From Fusobacteria bacterium ZRK30 (GTDB lineage: Bacteria > Fusobacteriota > Fusobacteriia > Fusobacteriales > Fusobacteriaceae): a DNA stretch of 64,000 nucleotides. The position numbers and the translations under genes were made by a program. This document shows positions 63,109-64,000 of the stretch, piece after piece (within the stretch, counting starts at the first letter, position 1; the number at the start of each line of letters is the position of its first letter). The stretch spans positions 248,001 to 312,000 of the forward strand of contig CP102405.1 in the NCBI GenBank assembly GCA_024628785.1, given 5' to 3'. Below the pieces are notes generated by a model. That model was given only the letters and a program-made list of their open reading frames with translations. It searched no databases and was not told the origin of the DNA.

Positions 63109-64000
63109 CTACCCTTTTTGATCTAACTTATATCTTCTTATCTTTTCATATAATGTAGTTCTACCTATTCCTAACAATTTAGCTGTTTCCTGCTTATTCC
63201 ATCTAGTTTTTTGTAAGGCTGTAGCTATTACTACTTTCTCCACATCTGCTAAATTATAAAGCTCCTTCTCTAATATCTCTTTTAATGGTCCCAATCCGAT
63301 TATTGTTTTATTTTCAAGGGTATCTGATTTCATCTTGATCTCTAATGGAAGATCTTCTACTCCGATTACTCTATCAGTAGATAAGATAATCATTCTTTCA
63401 ATTATATTTTTTAACTCTCTGATATTTCCAGGATATGAGTACTCCATAAGATATTTCATTGTATCGCTTGAGATGATAGGCATCTCTCTATGGATATCTA
63501 CAACTATTTTATTTAGGAAATAGTTAGCTAATAGAGGGATATCATCTTTTCTCTCTCTTAATGGTGCCATCTCGATAGGGAAAGCTGTCAACCTATGGTA
63601 TAGATCACTTCTAAACTTCCCGCTTTCAACTTCTGCTTTAAGGTTTTTATTCGTAGAAACAATAAATCTAATATCTACCTTCTTAGTTTTATTTCCACCT
63701 ACTCTTCTGAATTCACCATATTCTATTACTCTAAGTAATTTTGCCTGAGCCTTGATATCTAAACCTGTAATTTCATCTAAAAATACAGTTCCTCCGTCAG
63801 CTTCCTCTAAGATTCCTACCTTACCTGAACCAGATCCTGGGAAAACATCTCTTTCATACCCAAATAACTCTGATTCTATTATATCAGAAGACATCGATGC
63901 ACAACTGATTACCATAAAGTTTTTCTTTCTTCTGTCAGATTTTTTATAGATTTCTGCTGCTATCAGTTCTTTTCCTACACCATTTTCACCGCTGACAAGA
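63109..64000 (-). CDS. NtrC-family AAA+ transcription regulator, degenerate GAFTGA (5' end outside window)
   Basis: The visible 297 residues contain Walker A GENGVGKE (at the window end), ESELFGYE, Walker B GGTVFLDEITG, the sensor I region RFIVSTNKNL, arginine finger region FRSDLYHRL and a C-terminal Fis-type HTH (QETAKLLGIGRTTLYEKIRRYKL). The loop that touches sigma-54, GAFTGA in working activators, reads DVFPGS. Such change is known from relatives that act with sigma-70 or as repressors (for example TyrR). N-terminal sensing domain is beyond the window. The PpiD-like gene follows 26 bases later. Confidence 0.9.
   Translation of the reverse strand, partial: LVSGENGVGKELIAAEIYKKSDRRKKNFMVISCASMSSDIIESELFGYERDVFPGSGSGKVGILEEADGGTVFLDEITGLDIKAQAKLLRVIEYGEFRRVGGNKTKKVDIRFIVSTNKNLKAEVESGKFRSDLYHRLTAFPIEMAPLRERKDDIPLLANYFLNKIVVDIHREMPIISSDTMKYLMEYSYPGNIRELKNIIERMIILSTDRVIGVEDLPLEIKMKSDTLENKTIIGLGPLKEILEKELYNLADVEKVVIATALQKTRWNKQETAKLLGIGRTTLYEKIRRYKLDQKG

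Overview
This window comes from an AT-rich bacterium with two membranes, most likely a member of the Fusobacteriota in the Ilyobacter/Propionigenium/Psychrilyobacter area. The genus is an inference. The signs are low GC, strong AGGAGG ribosome binding sites, an outer-membrane barrel (MipA/OmpV-like), a secretin and type IV pilus assembly genes together with clostridia-style anaerobic genes: D-proline reductase with selenocysteine, two hybrid-cluster proteins and PpiD-like foldase. No insertion sequence, prophage, rRNA or CRISPR array was seen. The window looks like ordinary chromosome and opens and closes inside genes.

Layout. 1-7.3 kb: end of an M32 carboxypeptidase, two hcp genes, a SHOCT membrane protein, a deoxycytidylate deaminase and a CcdA-like protein. 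7.3-9.9 kb: glycerate kinase with a GntP permease behind a strong promoter flanked by two FadR/GntR-type half-palindromes. 10-12.5 kb: a histidine kinase/response regulator pair with a small exported protein. 12.5-15.8 kb: rpsB-tsf-pyrH-frr on the minus strand with a structured leader in front of rpsB. 15.9-20.3 kb: an EIIC-like permease, a second two-component pair and a TPR protein. 20.4-24.5 kb: glmS with its self-cleaving ribozyme, infC-rpmI-rplT with an attenuator leader, and three tRNA genes (Ser-TGA, Ser-GCT, Arg-ACG). 24.8-29.2 kb: a diguanylate cyclase, cvfB, msrA and gap.

29.7-37.2 kb is a D-proline reductase operon in the order prdC-prdA-small ORF-prdB-prdD-prdE-prdF-permease. PrdB and PrdC each contain an in-frame TGA that reads as selenocysteine, each followed by a similar bulged hairpin. 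The racemase makes D-proline, PrdA/PrdB reduce it, and PrdC is the likely electron donor. PrdD and PrdE are a PrdA copy split at exactly the place where PrdA cleaves itself.

37.4-42 kb: a large RelE-like/UvrD helicase/TPR/ankyrin fusion transcribed with xseB and ispA. 42-50.7 kb: MipA-like porin, GlpT-like transporter with an attenuator leader, then prfA-prmC-hflK-hflC-queA-rsmD. 50.8-52.2 kb: asnA preceded by a leader peptide with eight consecutive Asn codons and mutually exclusive hairpins, which I read as classical ribosome-mediated attenuation by asparagine supply. I regard this as the most interesting item in the window. 52.2-59.6 kb: a type IV pilus/type II secretion operon (prepilin peptidase, three pilin-like proteins, PilM, PilN, PilO, a lipoprotein, secretin). 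59.8-64 kb: eno, a PpiD-like foldase and the end of an NtrC-family regulator whose GAFTGA loop is degenerate.
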